A DNA stretch of 13,531 nucleotides from DATBMY01 sp036554605 (lineage in GTDB: Bacteria; Acidobacteriota; Blastocatellia; UBA7656): the NCBI GenBank assembly GCA_036554605.1, contig DATBMY010000009.1, forward strand, positions 1 through 13,531. The letters are read 5' to 3'. This document shows, piece after piece, positions 7,074-13,531 of this stretch. Made by a program: the position numbers and the translations under genes. Under the pieces are notes generated by a model that worked only from the letters and a program-made list of their open reading frames with translations, did not search any database and was not told where the DNA came from. Each line of letters opens with the position of its first letter. Positions within the stretch are counted from its first letter, which is position 1.

Positions 7074-8660
7074 ATGAACCTTACGCTTACCCCCATCAGA
7101 TTCAAAGAGCGCGCCGAGCGGCTATTCGGCAACAAGATCGGCATAGTCGACGGCGACGTGAGATTGACATATCGCGAGTACGGCGAGCGGTGCGACCGGC
7201 TCTCTAACGCGCTTGCCTCTCTAGGAGTCGGGCGCGGCGACCGGGTGGCATGGCTCGGCTATAACAGCCACCAGCTTCTCGAAGCTTACTACGGCGTGGT
7301 GCAGATGGGGGCGGTCCTTCTGCCGCTCAACATAAGGCTCACCCCGCAAGAGATCGCCTTCATACTAAACGACTCTGAAACGGTGACGCTATTCTTCAAC
7401 AGGGACTTTCTGCCGCTGGTCAACGCCCTGCGCAGCCAGGCGCCGACGGTGAAGCACTGGATACCGCTCGAAAAGGGAGCCTCTATCGGCGACGAGCATG
7501 AGTATGAAGACCTGTTAGCGGCTGCTGGAGCCGATTTCACGCCTCCGCCCGACATCAAGGACGACGAGCTTGCCGAGCTGTTTTACACCTCGGGGACCAC
7601 GGCCAACCCGAAGGGCGTCATGATGACTCACCGCAACCTCTACCTGCACGCCCTGCAGGCGATGGCGGGACTGGGGGTCAAGGACCTCAACGTCCAGCTT
7701 CATACGATACCGCTTTTCCACGTCAACGGATGGGGCACGCCTCATACGATCACCTGCATGGGCGCGCGGCACGTCTGCGTCCAGAAATTCGACCCGACCG
7801 AAGTGCTAAGGCTGATCGAGCAGGAGCGGGTGACCCATTTTTCGATGGTGCCGACGATGGCTATCGCGATAATCAATCACCCGCAGCTTGGCGAGTTCGA
7901 TCTGTCGAGCGTAGAGTTCGTCGGCATCGGCGGCGCGGCCTCCGCGCCCGAGTTGATACGCGATGTCGAAAAGAAGCTCGGCTGCCGCGCTTATGGCGGT
8001 TACGGGCTTACGGAGACGACGCCGGTGCTTACCTTCGCTTTCGTAAAGGATCATCTCAAGGACTTGCCCGACGATAAGCGATACCAGTTGCAGGCGACCG
8101 CCGGATATGCGATGCCGGGAGTGGAGCTTGAGATCCTCGACCCGGACGACCAGCCCGTGGCGCACGACGGTCAAAGTGTCGGTGAAGTGGGCGTGCGCGC
8201 CGACAATGTTATGGCCGGATATTGGAAGCAGCCCGAAGACACCGAGCGCGTCATGCGCAACGGCTGGTTCCACACCGGAGACATGGCCGTGGTCGACGAA
8301 GAGGGCTATTTCCTGATCGTCGACCGCAAGAAGGACATAATCATATCGGGCGGCGAGAATATCTCTTCGATAGAGGTAGAGAAGGCTATATACTCGCACG
8401 CCTCGGTGCTCGAATGCGCCGTCATCCCGGTGCCCGACGACCGCTGGGGCGAGGTGCCGAAGGCGCTCGTGGTCCTCAAGCCGGGCGAGCAGGTCTCGGA
8501 TCAGGAGATCATCGATCACTGCCGCGAGCGGCTGCCCGGCTTCAAGGTGCCGAAATCGGTCGAGTTTTACGATACGCTACCGAAGGGCGGCACGGGCAAG
8601 ATACTCAAGAAAGAACTGCGCGAAAAATACTGGTCGGGCTACACAAAGCGCGTGCATTGA
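7074..8660 (+). CDS. AMP-forming acyl-CoA synthetase / ligase 2 (AlkK-like)
   Basis: This is a 528-residue ANL-superfamily acyl-CoA ligase, paralogous to the gene before it. The phosphate loop YTSGTTANPKG is at 171-181, GYGLTETTP at 309-317, HTGD at 400-403, DRKKD at 417-421 and GGEN at 426-429. KGGTGKILKKELREKYW follows, with catalytic Lys509. The pocket sequence PLFHVNGWGTPH (213-224) is the form found in AlkK-type medium- and long-chain fatty acyl-CoA ligases, so a fatty acid substrate is likely. GGAG lies eight bases before the ATG, and the start MNLTLTPIRF fits. The protein is cytoplasmic, and product acyl-CoA would enter beta-oxidation or lipid synthesis, though no such genes are in the window. 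It is separated from ligase 1 by a palindromic repeat and from the amidohydrolase by a cloverleaf-like element, so co-transcription with either is uncertain. Confidence 0.93.
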   Translation: MNLTLTPIRFKERAERLFGNKIGIVDGDVRLTYREYGERCDRLSNALASLGVGRGDRVAWLGYNSHQLLEAYYGVVQMGAVLLPLNIRLTPQEIAFILNDSETVTLFFNRDFLPLVNALRSQAPTVKHWIPLEKGASIGDEHEYEDLLAAAGADFTPPPDIKDDELAELFYTSGTTANPKGVMMTHRNLYLHALQAMAGLGVKDLNVQLHTIPLFHVNGWGTPHTITCMGARHVCVQKFDPTEVLRLIEQERVTHFSMVPTMAIAIINHPQLGEFDLSSVEFVGIGGAASAPELIRDVEKKLGCRAYGGYGLTETTPVLTFAFVKDHLKDLPDDKRYQLQATAGYAMPGVELEILDPDDQPVAHDGQSVGEVGVRADNVMAGYWKQPEDTERVMRNGWFHTGDMAVVDEEGYFLIVDRKKDIIISGGENISSIEVEKAIYSHASVLECAVIPVPDDRWGEVPKALVVLKPGEQVSDQEIIDHCRERLPGFKVPKSVEFYDTLPKGGTGKILKKELREKYWSGYTKRVH

Positions 8661-8662
8661 AC

Positions 8663-8789
8663 CTGTAGGGGCCGACCCGCAAGCGGGTACCCCGGTCCCT
8701 GCCCGAATCGTGCGAAGCACGATGATGCGCGATATGGAAAGATCCGGCGCATTCGCGCCGCCGGGCAGGGACAAGCCTTGCCCATACAG
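8663..8789 (+). repeat. cloverleaf-like nested palindromic element (copy C)
   Basis: The outer arms CTGTAGGGGC (8663-8672) and GCCCATACAG (8780-8789) are complementary except at one position. A second arm pair, GTCCCTGCCC (8695-8704) and GGGCAGGGAC (8763-8772), is perfectly complementary. Inside are three perfect small hairpins: ACCCGC-AA-GCGGGT (8675-8688), ATCGTGC-GAA-GCACGAT (8707-8723) and CGGCGC-ATTC-GCGCCG (8745-8760). The sum is a multi-arm cruciform or cloverleaf. It is unrelated in sequence to copies A and B and has no tRNA features. It is probably a dispersed intergenic repeat with possible terminator activity. Confidence 0.8.
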
Positions 8790-8805
8790 TTTTGGAGAAC
8801 TATTT

Positions 8806-10374
8806 ATGCTGATGCGCCGCACGAGATACATATCTTTTCGAAAAACCATCTGCTTGATAGCGGTATTCACTATGATGTTGCTGTCCGCTGCGCAACTCAA
8901 TGCGACGCAGACATCGGGTCGCGCGCCGGAGAATGGAAAGCGCTACCCGCGGCTAGTCATCCGCAACGCCATCGTCGTTGACGGCAACGGCACGCCCGCC
9001 TCGGGGCCAAAAGACATAGTCATCGAAAACAACCTCATCACCGAAGTCGTCCCGCTCGACCCCGTCGCGCTCAAGAGCGGGACGGCCCGGCGACCGGCCG
9101 GCGATGTTGAGATAGACGCGACCGGCAAATACGTTCTGCCCGGGCTCATAAACGCGCACGCGCACATACAGGAAGAGCGCGGGGGCGCGCCGCAGCCGCT
9201 CGATTATGAGCTGAAGCTGTGGCTCGCCTGCGGCATAACCAGCATTCGCGATGTTGGGAGCAACTTCAAGCGGACGCTTGAGCTGCGCCAGTGGAGCAAC
9301 GAAGGAAGACTTGCCGCGCCCCGCATATACGCTTACCCGCTCTTCTTTATGGCTCCACGCCCGCGCAACGCCGAGGAGGCCCGCGCGCGAGTGCGAGACC
9401 TGAAGCAGCAGGGGGCTGACGGGATAAAACTGAGCGGCACGGACCGCGATATATTTGCCGCGCTTGCCGACGAGGCCAGGAAGGTCGGCCTCCGAATAGC
9501 CCATCATGTCGGCGTCGAAGAGACTACCGCATGGGACGACATTAAATTCGGCACCACGACCATAGAGCACTGGTACGGCATACCGGACGCGGCGATCAAA
9601 GACGGCGTGCAGAACTTTCCTTCGACTTATAACTACAATGACGAGGTTGACCGCTTCCGCTATGCGGGCCGGCTCTGGCGCGAGGCCGACCCCGAACGGC
9701 TCATGAAAGTGCTCGACGCGATGGTCGAGGCGCGCGTCGCGTGGGTGCCGACGCTCGACATATACGAAGCGAGCCGCGACTTGCAGCGCGCGCAGACGCA
9801 GCCCTGGTTTGCCGAATATCTGCACCCGACGCTCGAAGAATATTTCAAGCCCAACCCGGCCAACCACGGCTCATACTTCATAGGGTGGACGTCGGCCGAC
9901 GAGGCGTTCTGGAAAGAGAATTACCGCATATGGATGAGCGCGCTGCGAGAGTTCGAGCGGCGCGGCGGGCTGATAGGCATCGGCGATGACGCGGGGTTCA
10001 TATATCAGATTTATGGCTTTGGCCTCATACGCGAGATGGAGCTTCACCAGGAGGCCGGTTTTCACCCGATAAAGGTCATACAGCACGCGACGGGAAACAA
10101 CGCGAAGATACTGGGCGAAGAGGCGCGCCTTGGCCGCGTGCGCGCGGGATACCTTGCCGACTTGATCGTGGTCAACGGCAACCCGCTCGATAACCTGAAG
10201 GTGCTCTACCCGACCGGCGTCGAGCAGATAAAAGATGGCAAGGTAGTTCGCACCGGCGCCGTCGAGTGGACTATAAAAGACGGCTATACTTATCACGGGC
10301 CGACTTTGATGAAAGAGGTAAAGGAGATTGTCGCGCGCGCCCGGGCCGAGCGCGCTAAGGCGGCGCGGCAGTAG
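8806..10374 (+). CDS. exported amidohydrolase-family protein (imidazolonepropionase-like)
   Basis: This 522-residue metal-dependent hydrolase belongs to the amidohydrolase superfamily, in the group with imidazolonepropionase and Xaa-Pro/Xaa-Arg dipeptidases. A signal peptide spans about residues 1-34 (basic MLMRRTRYISFRK, hydrophobic core, then NAT). Metal-site residues are the HAH pair (His118, His120) after YVLPGLINAHAH, Lys208 in ADGIKLSG (probable carboxylated bridging lysine), His233/His234, His255 (TTIEHWYG) and Asp394/Asp395 (GIGDDAG). The C-terminal AGYLADLIVVNGNPLDNL closes the usual beta-sandwich. The site looks complete. The ATG at 8806 has GGAG eight bases upstream; an upstream in-frame GTG at 8710 lies inside the cloverleaf element and is rejected. 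Eleven bases separate it from the next gene. Of 36 Ile codons 24 are ATA, odd for such GC-rich DNA. The substrate is unknown; peptide or cyclic amide hydrolysis in the periplasm is inferred. Confidence 0.88.
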   Translation: MLMRRTRYISFRKTICLIAVFTMMLLSAAQLNATQTSGRAPENGKRYPRLVIRNAIVVDGNGTPASGPKDIVIENNLITEVVPLDPVALKSGTARRPAGDVEIDATGKYVLPGLINAHAHIQEERGGAPQPLDYELKLWLACGITSIRDVGSNFKRTLELRQWSNEGRLAAPRIYAYPLFFMAPRPRNAEEARARVRDLKQQGADGIKLSGTDRDIFAALADEARKVGLRIAHHVGVEETTAWDDIKFGTTTIEHWYGIPDAAIKDGVQNFPSTYNYNDEVDRFRYAGRLWREADPERLMKVLDAMVEARVAWVPTLDIYEASRDLQRAQTQPWFAEYLHPTLEEYFKPNPANHGSYFIGWTSADEAFWKENYRIWMSALREFERRGGLIGIGDDAGFIYQIYGFGLIREMELHQEAGFHPIKVIQHATGNNAKILGEEARLGRVRAGYLADLIVVNGNPLDNLKVLYPTGVEQIKDGKVVRTGAVEWTIKDGYTYHGPTLMKEVKEIVARARAERAKAARQ

Positions 10375-10385
10375 AGGCGCTTCGG

Positions 10386-10847
10386 ATGTCGATATCGATG
10401 GGCATGGCTTTCGAAAAGAGTGAGCAGGCCGACGCTCTGCTGGAGCGGGCGGGTGAGGCCGGAGATTACGGGCAAAGCATCCCTCGATACCTCGAAGCCA
10501 TAAGCGAGATTTGCCGGCAGTTAGGATTAAAAGACCTTCAGAGCTTCGTTTGCCAGGAGCCGGATCTTTATGAGGAGGCGCTTGAAGTCGCCGAGCAGTA
10601 CGGCTATGAAGAGTACGCCGAATCTTTTAAAGACGCCATCGAAGAAGTAAAGCGAAAACAGAAGTGGTTCAAGGCCAGCGAAGGGCTCGCGACCGTGCGC
10701 GGAGTCTTACATCACATGGAAGAGAAATCGAAACACGGAGCGAAGGACCCGGGTATGGACGGAGTGCTTTCGGACCTTCGGGCCTTCGAGCGCGCTCTTG
10801 CGGCGGCCAGCTCCGAGGGCGTGCGCTTTCATTTCTGGATCGGCTAG
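10386..10847 (+). CDS. unrecognised small acidic helical protein
   Basis: This 153-residue protein has no signal peptide or membrane segment. I do not recognise it. The N-terminal half reads as two helical pairs, with DALLERAGEAGDYGQSIPRYLEAI (16-39) and LYEEALEVAEQYGYEEYAESFKDAIEEV (61-88). It has TPR-like spacing of small and bulky residues but no clear repeat. Residues 104-115 and 126-142 look like further helices, and the end is FHFWIG. It starts 11 bases after the amidohydrolase stop, with AGAGGCG overlapping that stop, so the two are probably one operon. ATGs at 10398 and 10404 are weaker alternatives. It converges on the minus-strand gene at 10860 with only 12 bases between stops and no hairpin there. 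A cytoplasmic binding or adaptor role is only a guess. Confidence 0.7.
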   Translation: MSISMGMAFEKSEQADALLERAGEAGDYGQSIPRYLEAISEICRQLGLKDLQSFVCQEPDLYEEALEVAEQYGYEEYAESFKDAIEEVKRKQKWFKASEGLATVRGVLHHMEEKSKHGAKDPGMDGVLSDLRAFERALAAASSEGVRFHFWIG

Positions 10848-10859
10848 CGCGGATTCGCC

Positions 10860-11315
10860 TCACGATTTCAGTTTTCTTTTCAACCGCCAGAGCGTTCGGG
10901 GCATGCTTATCCATGCGGATCGCGGCAGGCGCGACACAGCTTCCGAAAGGAATCTCCGCTCGGCATTATCAAGCCTGACCTGGCAGCTCCAGCCCCTCAA
11001 TCGCTCCTGAGCCTGACCGAGCCTTGCCTGCTCCTGCCCGGAGAGCGCGGTGTTCGCCCGTTGATGAGTAGCCGCCAGCAATTCAAAGACGCCGCTTTCA
11101 ATCAGTCCTTCGCGCAGGTGATTGTTCAGGTGGCGGACGAGATGCACGTCGAGCGGGATCTCTTCGCCATGAAAATGGGCCTCGAAATGCTCGACTATCG
11201 GACAGGCCTCCTGGCAAGAGGGGTCGCCGTTTTCGGGCGCGGCTGGGCCGCCTTCGAGCGCGAAGACGAGAAGGCTCAGTTCCTGGTGCGTCAGCTCGAT
11301 AAGCTCGTTGCTCAT
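10860..11315 (-). CDS. unrecognised protein translationally coupled to TatD
   Basis: This 151-residue soluble protein begins MSNELIELTHQELSLLVFAL and ends with the basic RTLWRLKRKLKS. I do not recognise a family. A Cys-containing stretch (CQEACPIVEHFEAHFHGEEI, about residues 34-53) with several His and Glu residues could bind metal. The rest is predicted helical (LNNHLREGLIESGVFELLAA; QEQARLGQAQERLRGW). Its ATG overlaps the TGA of the TatD gene as ATGA, which is strong evidence for translational coupling and for this start. Coupling suggests shared expression with the nuclease but does not prove a shared function. A plus-strand frame is open through part of the region; the ATGA overlap favours this one. 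Confidence 0.7.
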   Translation of the reverse strand: MSNELIELTHQELSLLVFALEGGPAAPENGDPSCQEACPIVEHFEAHFHGEEIPLDVHLVRHLNNHLREGLIESGVFELLAATHQRANTALSGQEQARLGQAQERLRGWSCQVRLDNAERRFLSEAVSRLPRSAWISMPRTLWRLKRKLKS

Positions 11316-12112
11316 AGCTCACCTGCCGGGATCGAGTCGAGCCGGAATGCCCGTTTGAAATTCTCCGATGTTATTTCTCCTATCTCTTCAACGCCGAGAC
11401 CTCGAAGCTCGGCAAGTCTGCGCGCCACCTCCACGACGTATGCTGGCTCGTTGCGCCGCCCCCGGTGCGGCACCGGGGCAAGGAACGGGCTATCGGTTTC
11501 GATCAAGATTTTATCAACCGGGAGATGCTTCGCGGTGTCGCGCAGGTCGCCGGCCGTATTGAAAGTGACGACCCCCGAAAACGATATGTAAAAGCCGAGC
11601 CGCACTGCCTCTTCCGCGAAAGCTCTCGTGCCCGTGAAACAATGTATGATGCCGGGCAACCGGGCGGCGGCCCATTCCTGTTCGAGTATTGCGAGCGTAT
11701 CGGCCTCGGCCTCTCGCGTGTGGATGATGGCCGGCAGGCCGAGCGCGCGCGCGTGCCGCAGTTGTCTTCGGAAAGCCTCTCGCTGAGCCTCGCGCGGAGA
11801 ATTATCGTAGTGGTAATCGAGCCCCATCTCGCCCCAGCCGATGACCTTCGGGTGGCGGGCAAGCTCAAGCAGCCGCGCTTCGAGATCATCGTCGAGCAGC
11901 CGCGCTTCATGCGGGTGAAGGCCCACGGTGGAGTATATAAACGGGTAGCGCTCGGCCAGGCGAAAAGCCGAAGAGTGAGAATCTTTCGATACGTCGCCAT
12001 TGCCTACGGCGACTATCACCTGAACGCCCGCCGCCCGCGCGCGCGCGATCATCTCTTCGCGGTCGGCGTCGAAGTTTTCCATCTCTATGTGCGCGTGAGA
12101 GTCTATGTACAT
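11312..12112 (-). CDS. tatD: TatD-family metal-dependent hydrolase (deoxyribonuclease)
   Basis: This 266-residue cytoplasmic metal-dependent hydrolase is of the TatD family; characterised members are magnesium-dependent 3'-5' exonucleases that act on DNA, with roles in repair and quality control. Metal-site residues are all present: HAH (His6, His8), Glu95 in GEMGLDYHY, His131 in IIHTREA, His157 in HCFTG and Asp207 in ETDSPFLAP. GLHPHE (64-69) is also typical. The start MYIDSHAH at 12112 matches the usual family N-terminus. An in-frame ATG at 12187 would add 25 atypical residues and lies upstream of a likely extended -10 box, so it is rejected. The Shine-Dalgarno is poor. The stop overlaps the start of the downstream unknown gene by four bases. 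Length is normal for the family. I use the family symbol; the exact paralog (TatD, YcfH or YjjV type) is not resolved. Confidence 0.92.
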   Translation of the reverse strand: MYIDSHAHIEMENFDADREEMIARARAAGVQVIVAVGNGDVSKDSHSSAFRLAERYPFIYSTVGLHPHEARLLDDDLEARLLELARHPKVIGWGEMGLDYHYDNSPREAQREAFRRQLRHARALGLPAIIHTREAEADTLAILEQEWAAARLPGIIHCFTGTRAFAEEAVRLGFYISFSGVVTFNTAGDLRDTAKHLPVDKILIETDSPFLAPVPHRGRRNEPAYVVEVARRLAELRGLGVEEIGEITSENFKRAFRLDSIPAGEL

Positions 12113-12131
12113 GGCAGGTTTCCGAAAAGCA

Positions 12132-12140
12132 ATGATAGCA
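12132..12140 (-). promoter_or_regulatory. extended -10 promoter candidate for the TatD gene
   Basis: On the minus strand TGC directly precedes TATCAT (12137-12132), an extended -10 box with one mismatch to TATAAT. No good -35 is seen. Transcription would start near 12125, giving a leader of about 13 bases to the ATG at 12112 and excluding the upstream ATG at 12187. Confidence 0.4.
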
Positions 12141-12187
12141 CGGGTGGGTTTTAGCAGTAAGGCTTTCGGATAAGTCATGTAGAGCAT

Positions 12188-12710
12188 TCTTTGATTAATG
12201 TAAGCCTTGAGCAGGGGATACTGCTCTTAATAAATCCATGTAACCGGATTAAAAGTGAATTAAATAAACTGCATTCTACGTCTATGACCTTATGGGAAGC
12301 CAAAACTTGGTTCAACCGAGCTTACCGGCATTATGAAGATATGTAACTGATCAAGTTTCAAAAAGTATAATTATCTATTATCCGCTTGTAAGCCTTCTCG
12401 GGTATCGAGGTTATTAGACACAGAGACATTAGCCTCACCGGCAGAGGGGGCCGCTTTTACAAGAACGCGTGAAAGTAGCGCGCAATAGCATTCGCGAGCA
12501 GCCGCATTGTTTAAATGTGACTGCAAAGTAAAGAACGCAACCCTGAGAATCTAGGCTAACTTTGATTGCCTGATAAAATCCGCTCGGGCACCTCGATAAA
12601 GCACGCTGATTCTCAGTTAAACAACGCTTATCAACATCCGTTTACTCTTGCCGCAGGCGGGTGGTGGGGGTCTGCTGGCCGCATGACTCCGACCATTTAA
12701 AGGAGAAAAT
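12188..12710. other. gene-free AT-richer intergenic gap
   Basis: No convincing gene is seen in these 523 bases on either strand; a minus-strand frame at 12642-12878 is a shadow of the gene at 12711. Base composition drops sharply: the lines from 12241 and from 12361 are each 21/60 G+C. Contents are a small hairpin GAGCAG-GGGATA-CTGCTC (12209-12226), a TATAAT without a good -35 (12366-12371), a 9-base inverted repeat CTGAGAATC/GATTCTCAG (12543-12551 and 12608-12616) and an extended -10 candidate between those two arms. It probably holds the promoter region of the secreted protein at 12711. Confidence 0.7.
12571..12579 (+). promoter_or_regulatory. extended -10 promoter candidate for the secreted hydrolase gene
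   Basis: TGA-TAAAAT is an extended -10 box with one mismatch and no recognisable -35. It would give a leader of about 125 bases and lies between the two arms of the 9-base inverted repeat. Tentative. Confidence 0.3.
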
Positions 12711-13531
12711 ATGAAACTGAGACAATCGTTTGTGCTGTTCATGCTGTTCGCCACTCTTTTTGCAGGTCAGCCTGTAATTGCTCAACGAGCGATGCGGGAC
12801 TCTCGTCCTTTCCTTGTTAATCAACAGGTCGGAGACCCGAAACCGAATAAACCCAACTCTCAGTCTCGGCCTGTACAACTTGGGGCCGGAATATCACCCT
12901 GCGATTCAGGGTGTATGAACCAGACCTCTCCTTTTCGACCTCCAACACCCAATGATTCTACTTACGTAGTGGATTGCGATGCCGGCCTGGACACGGGCTG
13001 CACCTTTCGTAGCGGTGGACCGCTGGTATTCAGGATTAGTATGTGCCGGGTTGTCGGTGATGTTGACGACCTCAAGCAGAATGGCCTTATAGGCAGGACG
13101 GCGAGACTGGAATTACCCGCCTTTGATGTGGATTTCTTCGCGGGCGGGAATGGAATTAATCCTGAAAGAGATAGGATTTTCTTCAACGGGCGCCGCTTGA
13201 GTGATTTCCCCGGCAATTCAGAATTTCTCACCGGAGACAATAATATATGGAAGTTAAACACATTTAACATTCCGGTTGAGTGGATTAATTTCCCCCCCGA
13301 TCCAATGCAGGGGAATACTCCGACGCCTGCAGAGAATGTAATAAGGATAGATATAGATACTGCGAACACGCAGGAGGTATGGTGTACAGCAATTGACTGG
13401 GCCGCACTCTCTATAGAAGTTACTCGTCCGGTTGTATTCGTTCACGGCATTTTTTCTGATGGCGAGGCCTGGGATGAACTGGGCTTCAGCTGGGTCGACA
13501 AGCTAAACTCATTCGGGCTTCCAAACACTAA
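12711..13531 (+). CDS. secreted protein with N-terminal sandwich-like domain and alpha/beta-hydrolase domain, truncated by window edge
   Basis: The first 273 residues are present and the frame is open to the right edge. A strong AAAGGAG lies five bases before the ATG. Residues 1-25 are a signal peptide (hydrophobic core, cleavage near VIA-QR). A polar Pro/Asn-rich linker (about 38-55) follows, then a domain at about 60-235 with several Cys. Its later part (about 160-235) has alternating strands with NGRRLSDF, LTGDNNIWKLNTFNIP and ENVIRIDIDTANTQEVWCTAIDW. It looks like a beta-sandwich adhesion or binding domain, but the family is not recognised. At about 240 the sequence RPVVFVHGIFSDGEAWDEL begins an alpha/beta-hydrolase domain, with His245-Gly246 the oxyanion-hole HG motif of lipases and esterases. 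The nucleophile elbow is beyond the window. Ile codons are ATT 8, ATA 7, ATC 0, unlike the GC-rich genes upstream. Lipase or esterase activity is inferred from only the first strand and HG motif. Confidence 0.8.
   Translation, partial: MKLRQSFVLFMLFATLFAGQPVIAQRAMRDSRPFLVNQQVGDPKPNKPNSQSRPVQLGAGISPCDSGCMNQTSPFRPPTPNDSTYVVDCDAGLDTGCTFRSGGPLVFRISMCRVVGDVDDLKQNGLIGRTARLELPAFDVDFFAGGNGINPERDRIFFNGRRLSDFPGNSEFLTGDNNIWKLNTFNIPVEWINFPPDPMQGNTPTPAENVIRIDIDTANTQEVWCTAIDWAALSIEVTRPVVFVHGIFSDGEAWDELGFSWVDKLNSFGLPNT

Noticed and set aside
8663..8789. tRNA or tRNA-like gene in the cloverleaf element
   Set aside because: Arm lengths, loops and lack of T-loop and anticodon-loop signatures do not fit a tRNA.
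8710..8805. Longer form of the amidohydrolase starting at GTG 8710
   Set aside because: The extra 32 codons lie within the cloverleaf element and precede a clear signal peptide; the ATG at 8806 has a well-spaced GGAG.
12113..12187. 25-residue N-terminal extension of TatD
   Set aside because: The family starts at the MxxDSHxH motif, and an extended -10 box lies between the two ATGs.

Overview
The window is a high-GC bacterial chromosome segment (one 60-base line inside the amidohydrolase gene, from 9361, is 45/60 G+C). It carries short operons, several exported proteins and many intergenic palindromic repeats. Tandem MacB-like permeases with no ATPase, a DUF2268-like exported metalloprotease and a lone NTF2-like secreted domain resemble Acidobacteriota, perhaps Blastocatellia. 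That placement is an inference from gene content and has not been tested by a search.

Layout. (1) Positions 1-192, minus: N-terminal piece of an SDR oxidoreductase. (2) 409-849, plus: small secreted NTF2-like protein, ending at a perfect 15-bp hairpin shared with the convergent cluster. (3) 917-5218, minus: four genes in the order FtsX/MacB-type permease, second permease, five-TM membrane protein, secreted HELIH metalloprotease. A good sigma70-type promoter at 5263-5235 drives the cluster and rules out the longer start of the first permease. (4) 5362-10847, plus: two tandem acyl-CoA ligases, an exported amidohydrolase and a small protein of unknown function. (5) 11312-12112 and 10860-11315, minus: TatD-family nuclease coupled by a 4-base overlap to a second unknown gene. 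(6) 12188-12710: a gene-free, AT-richer gap. (7) 12711 to the window end: a secreted protein whose N-terminal domain leads into the start of an alpha/beta-hydrolase domain. It is cut by the edge.

The most distinctive signal lies between genes. The spacer between the two permeases (3808-3943) and the spacer between the two acyl-CoA ligases (6922-7073) are almost filled by two members of one palindromic repeat family. Each has GGGGTCAG/GGGGCCAG-type GC-rich arms around a 44-base AT-rich core. The cores match at 37 of 44 positions without gaps and lie in the same orientation relative to transcription. A third, unrelated element (8663-8789) between ligase 2 and the amidohydrolase folds on paper into a cloverleaf of nested hairpins. 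The first repeat runs to within a few bases of the second permease's start codon, which has no visible Shine-Dalgarno sequence.

Functionally the window combines acyl-CoA activation, envelope transport or remodelling, and exported hydrolases. I see no complete, recognisable new defence or biosynthetic system. The repeat families and two unrecognised small proteins are the main open items.
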